The notes below the pieces were generated by a model that was given only the letters and a program-made list of their open reading frames with translations, did no database searches and had not been told where the DNA came from. Shown here one piece after another: positions 50,221-58,329 of a stretch of 64,000 bases of DNA. Source of the DNA: Bacillota bacterium (GTDB lineage Bacteria > Bacillota > Clostridia > Peptostreptococcales > Anaerovoracaceae); NCBI GenBank assembly GCA_019420305.1, contig JAHZHL010000006.1, positions 1 through 64,000 on the forward strand. The letters run 5' to 3'. Position numbers and translations under genes: made by a program. The number at the start of each line of letters is the position of its first letter. The stretch's first letter is position 1.

Positions 50221-50997
50221 TTAGGGGAGAAACAGTTCCGCAATGGAGTAAAGCGCGGCCTTTCCTCCCAGAATCACATGGTCTCCAGCGTTCCTGCAAT
50301 ACAGCACGCCGCCGCGTTCTGACGCCTGATAAGCGGTCAATCTGTCCGTCTGCAGCACCCGCATCCAATATGGCGCAATATGGCAGTGACCCGAGCCGCA
50401 TACCGGGTCTTCCGCGATTCCCAGTTTTGGTCCGAAGCTTCTTGAAACACAGTCATACTCCGTTCCCGGCGCCGTCACCTGCAGCAGCAGTCCGTCCAGT
50501 TTCCTGGCTCTTTCCAGATCCACCGAAAGATTCCGCACCGTATCTTCCTCATCGAATACGCAAAGCAGGTCTCTTCCCATAAAAGCGGCGGACGGACGGG
50601 CGCCTAAAGCCTGACACATTTCCTCTGTCACTTTCACGGGCGAAAGCTTGTACGACGGGAATTCCATCTCGTACAGCTCCTCCTTTCGCGCCACAGAAAG
50701 CGAACCGCTCATCGTCTCAAAGGCAACCGATGTTCGATCCGGATCGACAAAATTCAAAATCACATACGCCGCCGCAAGCGTCGCGTGGCCGCACAGATCG
50801 ATTTCTCCCCCCGGAGTAAACCAACGAAGATGATAGGTTTCTGCGTCCGGAACCACAAAAGCAGTTTCGGACAGGTTGTTTTCCTTTGCGATTTTCTGCA
50901 TCTGCGCGTCCGAAAGCCAGCGCTCCAGCACGCAGACTGCCGCCGGATTCCCGCAGAATATTCTGTCGGAAAAGGCGTCTGCCACATATTGTTTCAT
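50221..50997 (-). CDS. PhzF-family protein
   Basis: 258 residues of the PhzF/diaminopimelate-epimerase-like fold. Signatures: VADAFSDRIFCGNPAAVCVLE at the N-terminus, ETAFVVP with the catalytic-position Glu, HLRWFTPGGEIDLCGHATLAAAYVI, and EDPVCGSGHCHIAPYW. These enzymes isomerise small organic acids; most have unknown substrates and are not linked to phenazines. The ATG overlaps the preceding dehydrogenase stop as ATGA, so the two are translationally coupled. Confidence 0.92.
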   Translation of the reverse strand: MKQYVADAFSDRIFCGNPAAVCVLERWLSDAQMQKIAKENNLSETAFVVPDAETYHLRWFTPGGEIDLCGHATLAAAYVILNFVDPDRTSVAFETMSGSLSVARKEELYEMEFPSYKLSPVKVTEEMCQALGARPSAAFMGRDLLCVFDEEDTVRNLSVDLERARKLDGLLLQVTAPGTEYDCVSRSFGPKLGIAEDPVCGSGHCHIAPYWMRVLQTDRLTAYQASERGGVLYCRNAGDHVILGGKAALYSIAELFLP

Positions 50998-51986
50998 GCT
51001 TTTTCGTTCACCACACAATCCGGCCTTTCGCCCCGTTCGATCCGCTGTACATTTTCCCACATATGCCGATGCATTCGCTTAAAACTGCCTGTAGTCACTC
51101 CTCCGATATGTGGTGAAAACAAAATTTTTCCCGGGTGTTTCGCGGCATATTCAACTACCGGATTGTCATTCTGCACCGGTTCGGGGAAGACCGTATCCAG
51201 ACCGGCTCCTGCCAGTATGTTGTTTTCCAGAGCTTCACACAGCGCCTTGTTTTCAATCAGCTCCCCTCTTCCGGTATTAATCACGTAGGAGCCCTGTTTC
51301 ATCTTTGAAAAGCGTTCATGATTCATAAAGTGAACGGTTTCTTTTCCCACCGCCATATGCAGGCTTATAATGTCACACATGGATAACAGCTCATCCAGAG
51401 GTTTGTATGTGACGCACAGTTCCTCTTCCATCTGCGCGCTTTTTCTGTTTCTGCTGTAATAAACACACCTGCATCCGAAGGAGTGAAGCCGTTTTGCGGT
51501 CTCCTTCGCGATATCTCCCATACCCAAAAGTCCCACAGTACAATCCGCGAGATCCGTAATTCCACTGACCATCAGTTTTTCTTTACGCGCAATCTGATTT
51601 CCTTCCAGCACTGCCTCATGTCCCGGGATTATGGTTCTTAAAAGCCCCAAAATCAGCAGAATTGTCTGCTCTGCCACAGCTCCCGCATTGCCGCCTTTAT
51701 TGTTGCACACATAAATCTTCCGCTCAGAGGCTGCGTTCAGATCAATCTTGTTATACGCGACGCCTTCTGAATGAATCATCTTCAGATTCGGCATATCTCC
51801 AATCACCTGAGCAGAGACTTCACTGATCGCGTCGGCCAGAATCACATCCGCGTCCCATCCCGCCTTTAAAAGTTCTTCACCTGAAGAATCCGCGGGACAG
51901 TAAACTACATCATAGCGTTTGATAATATGTTCTCCCGGACTGAATTTTTCATACCTCTGCGGATTTCCTATAACCAGAATTTTCAT
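50994..51986 (-). CDS. D-isomer 2-hydroxyacid dehydrogenase
   Basis: 330 residues. NAD(P)-dependent oxidoreductase of the phosphoglycerate/2-hydroxyacid dehydrogenase family. Rossmann motif VGLLGMGDIAKETAKRL; catalytic Arg in VINTGRGELI; Glu in DTVFPEPV; catalytic His in FSPHIGGVTTGS. SD GAGGAG precedes the ATG. It is the first gene of an operon continuing into phzF, EFR1 and an aldo/keto reductase, a set suited to reduction or isomerisation of keto/hydroxy acids; the pathway is not known. Confidence 0.9.
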   Translation of the reverse strand: MKILVIGNPQRYEKFSPGEHIIKRYDVVYCPADSSGEELLKAGWDADVILADAISEVSAQVIGDMPNLKMIHSEGVAYNKIDLNAASERKIYVCNNKGGNAGAVAEQTILLILGLLRTIIPGHEAVLEGNQIARKEKLMVSGITDLADCTVGLLGMGDIAKETAKRLHSFGCRCVYYSRNRKSAQMEEELCVTYKPLDELLSMCDIISLHMAVGKETVHFMNHERFSKMKQGSYVINTGRGELIENKALCEALENNILAGAGLDTVFPEPVQNDNPVVEYAAKHPGKILFSPHIGGVTTGSFKRMHRHMWENVQRIERGERPDCVVNEKA

Positions 51987-52138
51987 AAACTGCCTGCTCC
52001 TCTCCCATATATTCTAAATGCGTAAACGCTTCCGGATACGCCGGATTTCTCACGCTATACGGCTTTATTTTACCATGTGTTTCCGCGTTTCCGCAAGGCT
52101 CCTTTCCCCGAAAGCACTGAGAGTTCCACGCAACAAAA

Positions 52139-52167
52139 AAAAGAAGCTGTTCTGTTCAGCTTCTTTT
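52139..52167 (-). terminator. Terminator after the PrcB-like gene
   Basis: AAAAGAAGCTG / CAGCTTCTTTT (11-bp stem, 7-base loop) with A and T flanks on both sides. Confidence 0.85.
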
Positions 52168-52195
52168 AGCCCCCCGGTTCTGACATCTGTCCGAC

Positions 52196-52681
52196 CTATT
52201 CTTCATACTGAATCCTCAGTTCAATTTCATCCGGAAGCTCTGTAAGTCCTGTTTCCGCAACTTTCAAAGGATAGGTCAGTACCTGCGCCAGCGCGTTCCC
52301 TTTCTCCGGATCTTTAAAATCCGCATACACCACCAGATTTGTCTTCCCGTCCTGTTCTTCCAACTTCATCTTATCAATATCCACTTCAAATCCGGAGGTC
52401 GGCTTTTCCCCTCTAGTTACGACAACATAGACTTTATCTTCCACAACACAAGCCAGAGCGCGTTCCAGAGTTCTGTATTCCGGGATCACCTGGCTTGAAA
52501 TATCCTGAGGGATCTGATTTTCACTCAGTACTTTAAATTCCACTGCTTTGTCACCTTTTAACAGATTCGCGGTAAACACAGCCGCGGCAGCTACAACCGC
52601 AAGGATCACCACAATCGCGAGAATTCCTTTTCTGCTCGGCTTTTTCCGCTTTTTCTCTTTCTTTTTTTCTTTCTCTCCCAA
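52196..52681 (-). CDS. Membrane-anchored PrcB-like domain protein
   Basis: 161 residues. A very basic N-terminus (GEKEKKKEKKRKKPSRK), one membrane helix (GILAIVVILAVVAAAAVFTANLL) and an outer domain with GEKPTSGFEVDIDKM, the hallmark of the PrcB C-terminal domain, named after a protease-stabilising protein. Start is a TTG at 52681 with AAGGGAG upstream. That SD lies in the 3' arm of a hairpin at 52690-52733. It follows a lipoprotein gene. Confidence 0.78.
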   Translation of the reverse strand: MGEKEKKKEKKRKKPSRKGILAIVVILAVVAAAAVFTANLLKGDKAVEFKVLSENQIPQDISSQVIPEYRTLERALACVVEDKVYVVVTRGEKPTSGFEVDIDKMKLEEQDGKTNLVVYADFKDPEKGNALAQVLTYPLKVAETGLTELPDEIELRIQYEE

Positions 52682-52689
52682 AATAAAAA

Positions 52690-52733
52690 CTCCCTTCCCT
52701 CTAGTCTTTAATTAAAACTATTCAGAAAGGGAG
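52690..52733 (-). promoter_or_regulatory. Hairpin that may end transcription or hide the SD of the PrcB-like gene
   Basis: CTCCCTT and AAGGGAG pair across a 30-base AT-rich loop. On the minus strand the 3' arm is followed by TTTTTATTTT, as in a terminator, yet the same arm supplies the SD of the next gene. Confidence 0.5.
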
Positions 52734-52750
52734 CCCGTTATTACTGTTTT

Positions 52751-53401
52751 CTATTCTTCTGTACGATCCCAAGAAAATTCTGAGGACTCATCACTCGAAT
52801 TATCGGATTCTTCCTGGTTTTCCAGCGCTTCAGACTGGGACATCAGGCTCCGCGCGATTTTATCAAACTCCGCGGCGAATTTTTCCTGATCGCTGGTTCC
52901 ACTCCAGCAGATAACCTGCACATAGTAATCCTCAATTTCCGCGCAATAAATCACATACGCGCTTTCCTCCCCGTCCACCATGCCGGTAATTTCTGTTTTG
53001 AGAGCGTCGTGATCCCCCAGGCGAAGTTCTTCGGTCTCTCCCGTTTCGTCTTTATCAATATGATCCTGCATGTTTTTTACTACCAGCTCATGATATCCGG
53101 ACAGTCCATCCGAGAAATTATACCGGTACTCGTTGATCAGCACGATATATGCCTCATTATTCTTGCCAATCGCTAAGGAAGCGTCTTCAATATCCAGCGC
53201 TTTTCTCGCGTTTTTCCAGGTGTCATCCGCTGTAAGCTGAAACAGCTCATCGCTGCTTTTGAAAATTTTTTCTTGCGCCGTCGGCTCTGTCGTCTCCTTT
53301 GCGGACCGTTCTTCCGACTTATCGCTCTGAGAAGCCTGACAAGCCGTAAACGTCAGGCTCAGAACAATGGCCAGAAGTAGATATAAAAACGATCGTTTCA
53401 T
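52751..53401 (-). CDS. Lipoprotein, function unknown
   Basis: 216 residues. Lipoprotein signal peptide (RSFLYLLLAIVLSLTFTAC, lipidated Cys at 21), then a Ser/Glu/Thr-rich linker and a globular domain (FQLTADDTWKNARKALDIEDASLAIGKNNEAYIVLI, EIEDYYVQVICWSGTSD) that resembles small PsbP-like or DUF-type outer-surface domains. The tail is acidic and Ser-rich. SD AAGGAG precedes the ATG. It lies between the transketolase genes and the PrcB-like gene, without an obvious functional link. Confidence 0.8.
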   Translation of the reverse strand: MKRSFLYLLLAIVLSLTFTACQASQSDKSEERSAKETTEPTAQEKIFKSSDELFQLTADDTWKNARKALDIEDASLAIGKNNEAYIVLINEYRYNFSDGLSGYHELVVKNMQDHIDKDETGETEELRLGDHDALKTEITGMVDGEESAYVIYCAEIEDYYVQVICWSGTSDQEKFAAEFDKIARSLMSQSEALENQEESDNSSDESSEFSWDRTEE

Positions 53402-53421
53402 CCGATATTCTCCTTCTTTTC

Positions 53422-54351
53422 TTACTTCAGACTTTTAGCCGCGGAAACAATATCTGCCGCGGTCATCTTATACTTTACCTTCAATTCTTCCGGTTTTCCG
53501 GATTCCCCGAAAGTGTCCTGCTGCCCGATAAACGCTAATTTCGCGGGAGCTTTCGCGCAGACAACTTCCGCGACCGCGCTTCCCAGGCCTCCGATTATGG
53601 AATGTTCCTCCGCTGTCACGATTTTTCCCGTTTCCCGGGCCGCTTTTATGATAATCTCTTGATCAATCGGTTTGATGGTATGGATATCGATTACGCGGGC
53701 GTCAATGCCTTCTCCCGCGAGAGTTTCCGCCGCCAGCACCGCTTCGTTCACCATAATTCCTGTGGCAATAATCGTCAGATCGCTTCCCTCGCGCACGCAG
53801 TTTCCTTTTCCCAACGTAATGTCGGCGTTTTCCTCGTAAAATACCGGAACCGCCGCCCGTCCCAGTCTTATGTAGCACGGTCCGTCCATAGCCACTGCCT
53901 GTTCCAGCAGAATTCCCGCCGATACGCCGTCTGACGGATTGATCACGGTCATTCCCGGAATCGTACGCATCAGGGCAATATCCTCAAAGGTCTGATGGCT
54001 GGCTCCGTCTTCCCCTACGGTAATCCCCGCGTGGGTCGCGCAGATTTTCACATTGGCGTGAGTATAACCGATGGAATTGCGGATAATTTCAAAAGCCCGT
54101 CCTGCCGCAAACATAGCGAAGGTACTGGCGCACACGATTTTTCCCGACAGCGCCAGGCCTGTGGCCGCTCCGTACAGATTTTGCTCCGCGATTCCCATAT
54201 TAAAGAAACGCTCCGGATAAACCTTTTTAAATTCCGCCGTCTTGGTGGAACCGGAAAGATCCGCGTCCATTACCACCAGATTGTCATATTTTCCGCCAAG
54301 CTCTTTCAGTTTTTCTCCGTAAGCCTGTCTTGTCGCCATTTTTTCCGCCAT
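53422..54351 (-). CDS. Transketolase, C-terminal (pyrimidine-binding) subunit
   Basis: About 309 residues. Carries the pyrimidine-binding and C-terminal domains of a split transketolase: DADLSGSTKTAEFKKVYPERFFNMGIAEQNLYGAATGLAL with the catalytic Glu, ICATHAGITVGEDGASHQTFEDIALMRTIP, and the end domain VIDIHTIKPID. It pairs with the N-terminal subunit encoded upstream to interconvert pentose and hexose phosphates with thiamine diphosphate. The ATG at 54351 overlaps the partner's stop (TAATG). Confidence 0.93.
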   Translation of the reverse strand: MAEKMATRQAYGEKLKELGGKYDNLVVMDADLSGSTKTAEFKKVYPERFFNMGIAEQNLYGAATGLALSGKIVCASTFAMFAAGRAFEIIRNSIGYTHANVKICATHAGITVGEDGASHQTFEDIALMRTIPGMTVINPSDGVSAGILLEQAVAMDGPCYIRLGRAAVPVFYEENADITLGKGNCVREGSDLTIIATGIMVNEAVLAAETLAGEGIDARVIDIHTIKPIDQEIIIKAARETGKIVTAEEHSIIGGLGSAVAEVVCAKAPAKLAFIGQQDTFGESGKPEELKVKYKMTAADIVSAAKSLK

Positions 54352-55169
54352 TACCATTCACCTCCCAGTTCTTCCACTGCCTGTCTTGTCTGTTCCTCGT
54401 CCGGAGCCTTACCGTGCCAGCCTGCCTGATCTTCCATAAAGGATACGCCTTTTCCTTTATGGGTCTTTGCCAGAATCACCGTCGGTCTTCCCTTGCAGAC
54501 CCTGGCCTGGTCAAAAGCATCAAAAATCTGGGCGAAGTCGTGGCCGTCAATGGAAATCACATTCCATCCGAAAGCGCGGAATTTTTCGTCAACAGGAGTA
54601 ACGGTCATGACATCCTCGTTTTTTCCGTCAATCTGCAGACCGTTCCAGTCCACAATAGCGGTAAGATTGTCCAAATTGTAGTGAGCCGCCGACATTGCCG
54701 CTTCCCATACGAGTCCTTCCTGCAGTTCCCCGTCTCCCAGCAGGACATAAATCCTCCCCGGGTTCTGATCCAGTTTATTGGCCATCGCCATACCGCCCGC
54801 CACGGAAAAGCCTTGTCCCAGAGAACCGGTGGACATTTCAATGCCGGGAACCTTTTTCATATTCGGATGTCCCTGAAACGGACTTCCCAGTTTTCTCAAC
54901 TGTAAAATGTCCTCCTTCGGGAAATATCCCCGTTCGGCAAGAGCCGCGTACTGAGCCGGAGCCGCGTGCCCCTTCGATAAAATAAACTTGTCCCTTCCCT
55001 CCATCTCCGGGTTTTGGGGGTCAATATTCATCTCCTTGAAATAAAGCGCGGTTACCAGATCGGCCGCGGAAAGAGAGCCGCCCGGGTGGCCGGAGCCTGC
55101 GTTATGTACTGCTTTGATAATTCCGGTACGGATATTGGCCGCCGTCCTTTCAAACTGTGTATAATCCAT
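54351..55169 (-). CDS. Transketolase, N-terminal (ThDP-binding) subunit
   Basis: 272 residues. Thiamine-diphosphate-binding half: HNAGSGHPGGSLSAADLVTALYF, KGHAAPAQYAAL, GSLGQGFSVAGGMAMA, and the GDGELQEGLVWEAAMSAAHYNLDNL motif (GDG-x-N type, here followed by NLTAIVDWN). SD AGGAGGG precedes the ATG. It is coupled to the C-terminal subunit by a TAATG overlap. Split transketolases are common in Clostridia. Confidence 0.94.
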   Translation of the reverse strand: MDYTQFERTAANIRTGIIKAVHNAGSGHPGGSLSAADLVTALYFKEMNIDPQNPEMEGRDKFILSKGHAAPAQYAALAERGYFPKEDILQLRKLGSPFQGHPNMKKVPGIEMSTGSLGQGFSVAGGMAMANKLDQNPGRIYVLLGDGELQEGLVWEAAMSAAHYNLDNLTAIVDWNGLQIDGKNEDVMTVTPVDEKFRAFGWNVISIDGHDFAQIFDAFDQARVCKGRPTVILAKTHKGKGVSFMEDQAGWHGKAPDEEQTRQAVEELGGEW

Positions 55170-55270
55170 ATTTACCCTCCTGTGTATTCTATCTGTCAGG
55201 CAGCCGGCAGGAAAGCCTTTTGCCTTCCCGCCTTCTGCTGAAAAACTGTTTCAACGTAGTATCGGCGTAT

Positions 55271-55627
55271 TTATTCAAAGGTGTTTGTAATTCCCAAACT
55301 TACGCCTAATGCTTCATCTACATCCGGTAAACGGTCCTGGTTAATTGTGCCAATCCGTTCTTTTAACCGTTTCTTATCGATTGTTCTGAGTTGTTCAAGC
55401 AATACTACTGAATTTTTACTGAGACCATTGCCGTCCGCTGCGATTTCCACATGGGTCGGCAGATTGGCTTTATTTTTCTGTGAGGTAACTGCAGCCACGA
55501 TAATGGTCGGGCTGTATTTATTTCCTACATTATTCTGAACCACCAGGACAGGTCTTACCCCGCCCTGTTCGGAGCCGACTACCGGACTTAAATCTGCAAA
55601 ATAAAGATCACCTTTCTTTACCAGCAA
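55271..55627 (-). CDS. ndoA: MazF/PemK-family endoribonuclease toxin (NdoA-like)
   Basis: 118 residues. Sequence-specific mRNA interferase: KGDLYFADLSPVVGSEQGGVRPVLVVQNNVGNKYSPTI holds the catalytic Arg, and VTSQKNKANLPTHVEI the second conserved block. The likely start is a TTG at 55627 with AAGGAG eight bases upstream; the longest frame starts at a GTG that overlaps this SD. In many Firmicutes this gene follows alr and an antitoxin gene. Here it follows nnrD directly, with neither alr nor a recognisable antitoxin. Confidence 0.9.
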   Translation of the reverse strand: MLVKKGDLYFADLSPVVGSEQGGVRPVLVVQNNVGNKYSPTIIVAAVTSQKNKANLPTHVEIAADGNGLSKNSVVLLEQLRTIDKKRLKERIGTINQDRLPDVDEALGVSLGITNTFE

Positions 55628-55654
55628 GTCCTTCACTCCTTATCTGTCTTTGTT

Positions 55655-56509
55655 TTATTTTCCAATGATGTTTTTAAAAGCAAGAGCCGTCATATTCGCC
55701 AGATCCAGCGAAGTCATCCCGGTTTCCCCCAAGGATTCGGCGCACAGATCGCCGGCCATCCCATGGAGGAAGACTCCTGCTTTCGCGCAGGTTTCCGGGC
55801 TGTGGCCCTGGCCCGCGAGGGCCGCGATAATGCCGGTCAGCACGTCGCCGCTGCCGCCGGTTGCCATTCCCGGGTTTCCTGTAGTATTAATATATGAATT
55901 ACCGTCCCGCGTTGCCACCAGGGTTTTGCTTCCCTTCAGCACGCAGACGGCTCCCGAATGCCTCACCAGCAATTCCGCCACGCGGAGCCTATCCGCTCCG
56001 CTGATATCCTCTCCGCAATAACGCAGAAAGCGCGCCGCTTCCCCGGGATGAGGCGTCAGGATCACTTGCGCCTTTGCAGCTTTAAGAGCCTTTCCCAGAT
56101 CAAAACGACTAATGGCGTTAATTCCGTCGGCATCCAGCACAATGGTTTTATCATAGTTTTCCAAAATGCCGCGAATAAGCCCGGCGTTTGTTTCATCATC
56201 TCCTAACCCCGGTCCGACAGCGGCAGCATCACAGGCTGCCAGTTCCGGTAAAGAACGCTTCCTGGGAACACATGTGGCTTCCGGTACCCCCACCTGCAGA
56301 ATGGAGTAAAGCTCCTCGGGAGCGGAAATCCGTACCAACCCCGCTCCTGCCCGCAGCGCTCCCCGCGCGCACAGCACGGCCGCGCCCGCCATGCCGACAG
56401 AGCCCGCGATTACAAGAACTTTTCCACAGTCGCCTTTATGTATGTCCCTGGGACGTTCCTTAATTACAGTATTTACATATTCCCGTGTGATTAAACCTGT
56501 TTTTTTCAT
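55655..56509 (-). CDS. nnrD: ADP-dependent NAD(P)H-hydrate dehydratase
   Basis: 284 residues, the C-terminal (kinase-fold) half of the YjeF repair system without the epimerase half. It dehydrates damaged NAD(P)HX back to NAD(P)H using ADP. Motifs: KGDCGKVLVIAGSVGMAGAAVL, VLDADGINAIS, ILTPHPGEAARFL, and NTTGNPGMATGGSGDVLTGIIAAL with the anion hole and catalytic Asp. SD GAGGAAA precedes the ATG. Followed by the mazF-type gene after 27 bases. Confidence 0.94.
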   Translation of the reverse strand: MKKTGLITREYVNTVIKERPRDIHKGDCGKVLVIAGSVGMAGAAVLCARGALRAGAGLVRISAPEELYSILQVGVPEATCVPRKRSLPELAACDAAAVGPGLGDDETNAGLIRGILENYDKTIVLDADGINAISRFDLGKALKAAKAQVILTPHPGEAARFLRYCGEDISGADRLRVAELLVRHSGAVCVLKGSKTLVATRDGNSYINTTGNPGMATGGSGDVLTGIIAALAGQGHSPETCAKAGVFLHGMAGDLCAESLGETGMTSLDLANMTALAFKNIIGK

Positions 56510-56626
56510 AAAGTTTTCCTCTTTCGCAAAACTTTTCTTTCTGTGCGGGATTATTATACCTTATTCCTGCTGTATGACGCAAGGGACATGCGGGAGATTT
56601 TCCAGGCTTATTTCACGCCCTTAGAA

Positions 56627-56664
56627 AAAGCGCCGTTTTCACAGCGAAGTGCTGTCGGCGCTTT
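56627..56664 (-). terminator. Terminator after the 29-codon gene
   Basis: AAAGCGCCG / CGGCGCTTT (9-bp stem); on the minus strand five T residues follow. It lies 30 bases after the small gene's stop. Confidence 0.75.
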
Positions 56665-56694
56665 CGTTTTGATTCCGATTTTGCATATGCCCTG

Positions 56695-56784
56695 TCACCG
56701 TTCTTCCCCGATGACCAGCGCGACGATTCCAAGAGCCGCCGCGAGAATTCCGCATATCAAAAACAAACCTGTCCATATGCTCAT
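56695..56784 (-). CDS. 29-residue single-pass membrane protein
   Basis: A 30-codon gene. The product begins MSIWTGLFLICGILAAALGI and ends in a charged GEER after further hydrophobic residues, so nearly all of it is one membrane helix, with a short C-terminal charged tail. Its gene signals are complete: AAGGAGG six bases before the ATG, a fully consensus promoter (TTGACA-17-TATAAT, 56825-56853), and a terminator at 56627-56664. No family is recognised. Such micro-proteins often tune a larger membrane complex, but no partner is known here; the neighbours are mgtE and nnrD. Confidence 0.72.
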   Translation of the reverse strand: MSIWTGLFLICGILAAALGIVALVIGEER

Positions 56785-56824
56785 TTTTTCCTCCTTCTAT
56801 TCTCTTTCACACACACTTTTCTTT

Positions 56825-56853
56825 ATTATACACGTCCTCACCGAATATGTCAA
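56825..56853 (-). promoter_or_regulatory. Perfect sigma-A promoter of the 29-codon gene
   Basis: On the minus strand TTGACA (56848-56853), exactly 17 bases, TATAAT (56825-56830). Expected transcript start is near 56818, giving a leader of about 34 bases. Confidence 0.8.
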
Positions 56854-56879
56854 AATATTTTAAAATTTTCAGCGCTACG

Positions 56880-58268
56880 CTACAAGGAAATTCCCAGCAC
56901 CGCGGTTGCCATCAGCAGATAGACAAAAGAAGACACCATATCGGTCAGAGATGAAATCATCGGTGTCGCCATGAGCGCCGGATCGATCCCCAGCCGTTTT
57001 GCCAGCATTGGCAGCATTCCGCCAATCAGCTTGGCGAATATGACAACTGCCATCATGGAAGCGCACACAGTAATGGCGATCTGCACGCTTTCCCGGTCAA
57101 TCAGCATGATTTTGGCAAAATTAAAAGCACTGAGAACAATTCCCAGAATAATGCTGACTCGGAATTCCTTCCAAAAAACTTTCAGTGTATCTTTCAGCTC
57201 AATATCCCCCAGAGAAAGGCCGCGGATAATCAGGGTAGCAGCCTGTGTTCCCGTATTTCCCCCGGTTCCCATTAGAAGCGGAAGGTAGAAGGTCAATGCC
57301 ACCACCTGCTGCAGAGTTGCTTCAAACTGTTCAATAATGGAACCGGTAATCATCAGGGAAACCGACAGCAAAATCAGCCATGGCAGACGGTTTTTCGCGT
57401 GGCGGAACACTCCCATATCCAGATATTCCGTATCCGATCCATCCATAACGCCCGCCATACGCTCAATATCCTCGGTTGTTTCCTCTTCAATAACGTTCAG
57501 AATATCATCGACGGTAATGATCCCTACCAGCCGATGCTCGCTGTCCACAACAGGAATCGCGAGAAATCCATATTTTTTAAACGCTTCGGAAACTTCTTCC
57601 TGATCGTCGTATACATTGACATATACATAATCCGTACTCATCAGTTCCGAGACCTTCATATTGTCATCGTGTATGACCAGAGAACGGAGGGATACGATGC
57701 CCTCCAGCTTTCGCCCTTCTTCTTTCACATAACAGGTGTAGACAGTCTCGCTGTCCATTCCTTCTTTCTTAATGTGAGCAAGAGCCTCTCCCACGGTCAT
57801 GTTATCCCGGAGACTGATATAGTCCGGCGTCATCAGGCTGCCCGCGCTGTTTTCCGGATAATTGAGAAACGTGTTAATCAGACGCCGTTCCTCCTTCGTC
57901 GTCTTTTCCAGGATTTTGTCCACTACATTGGCTGGCAGTTCTTCCAAAACGTCGATTTTATCGTCAAAATCCAGCTCATCTATGATATAGCTGAGTTCCC
58001 GTTCCGTAATGCCTGAAATAATAGCCACCTGGTCTTCGGACGGAAGATAAGAAAACACCTCCACGGAAACATCCTTCGGCAGCATCCGGAACATAATAAT
58101 GGTCGCTTCCACATCCAGTTCTTCCAGGATTTCCTCCAGGATCTCCGCGATATCGACCTCGTTGTTTTTCAAAAGCAGATCACGAGCTTTTACATATTTT
58201 TTTGCTTCCACCATGGCGAGAATTTCCTGCGTGATCTCGTCAAAACTCTTCACGGTTTCATTTTCCAC
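56880..58268 (-). CDS. mgtE: Magnesium transporter MgtE
   Basis: About 462 residues. Mg2+ channel: N-terminal helical domain (DIAEILEEILEELDVEATIIMFRMLPKD), two CBS domains (TPDYISLRDNMTVGEALAHI and DYVYVNVYDDQEEVSEAFKKYGFLAIPVVD), then five membrane helices including LPLLMGTGGNTGTQAATLIIRGL, the Mg2+ pore signature. A GTG at 58268 with GGGGAGG upstream is the preferred start. There is no room for an M-box riboswitch, because the preceding gene ends 61 bases upstream; it may be part of that operon. Confidence 0.93.
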   Translation of the reverse strand: MENETVKSFDEITQEILAMVEAKKYVKARDLLLKNNEVDIAEILEEILEELDVEATIIMFRMLPKDVSVEVFSYLPSEDQVAIISGITERELSYIIDELDFDDKIDVLEELPANVVDKILEKTTKEERRLINTFLNYPENSAGSLMTPDYISLRDNMTVGEALAHIKKEGMDSETVYTCYVKEEGRKLEGIVSLRSLVIHDDNMKVSELMSTDYVYVNVYDDQEEVSEAFKKYGFLAIPVVDSEHRLVGIITVDDILNVIEEETTEDIERMAGVMDGSDTEYLDMGVFRHAKNRLPWLILLSVSLMITGSIIEQFEATLQQVVALTFYLPLLMGTGGNTGTQAATLIIRGLSLGDIELKDTLKVFWKEFRVSIILGIVLSAFNFAKIMLIDRESVQIAITVCASMMAVVIFAKLIGGMLPMLAKRLGIDPALMATPMISSLTDMVSSFVYLLMATAVLGISL

Positions 58269-58329
58269 TGCTCCGCCTCCCCTCTCAAAATCCTGTGTCA
58301 CTTTTCGCCGCGTTCATTATATCGTATTT

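Noticed and set aside
58269..58329. Mg2+-sensing M-box riboswitch before mgtE
   Set aside because: Only about 60 bases separate mgtE from the preceding gene, too few for an M-box.
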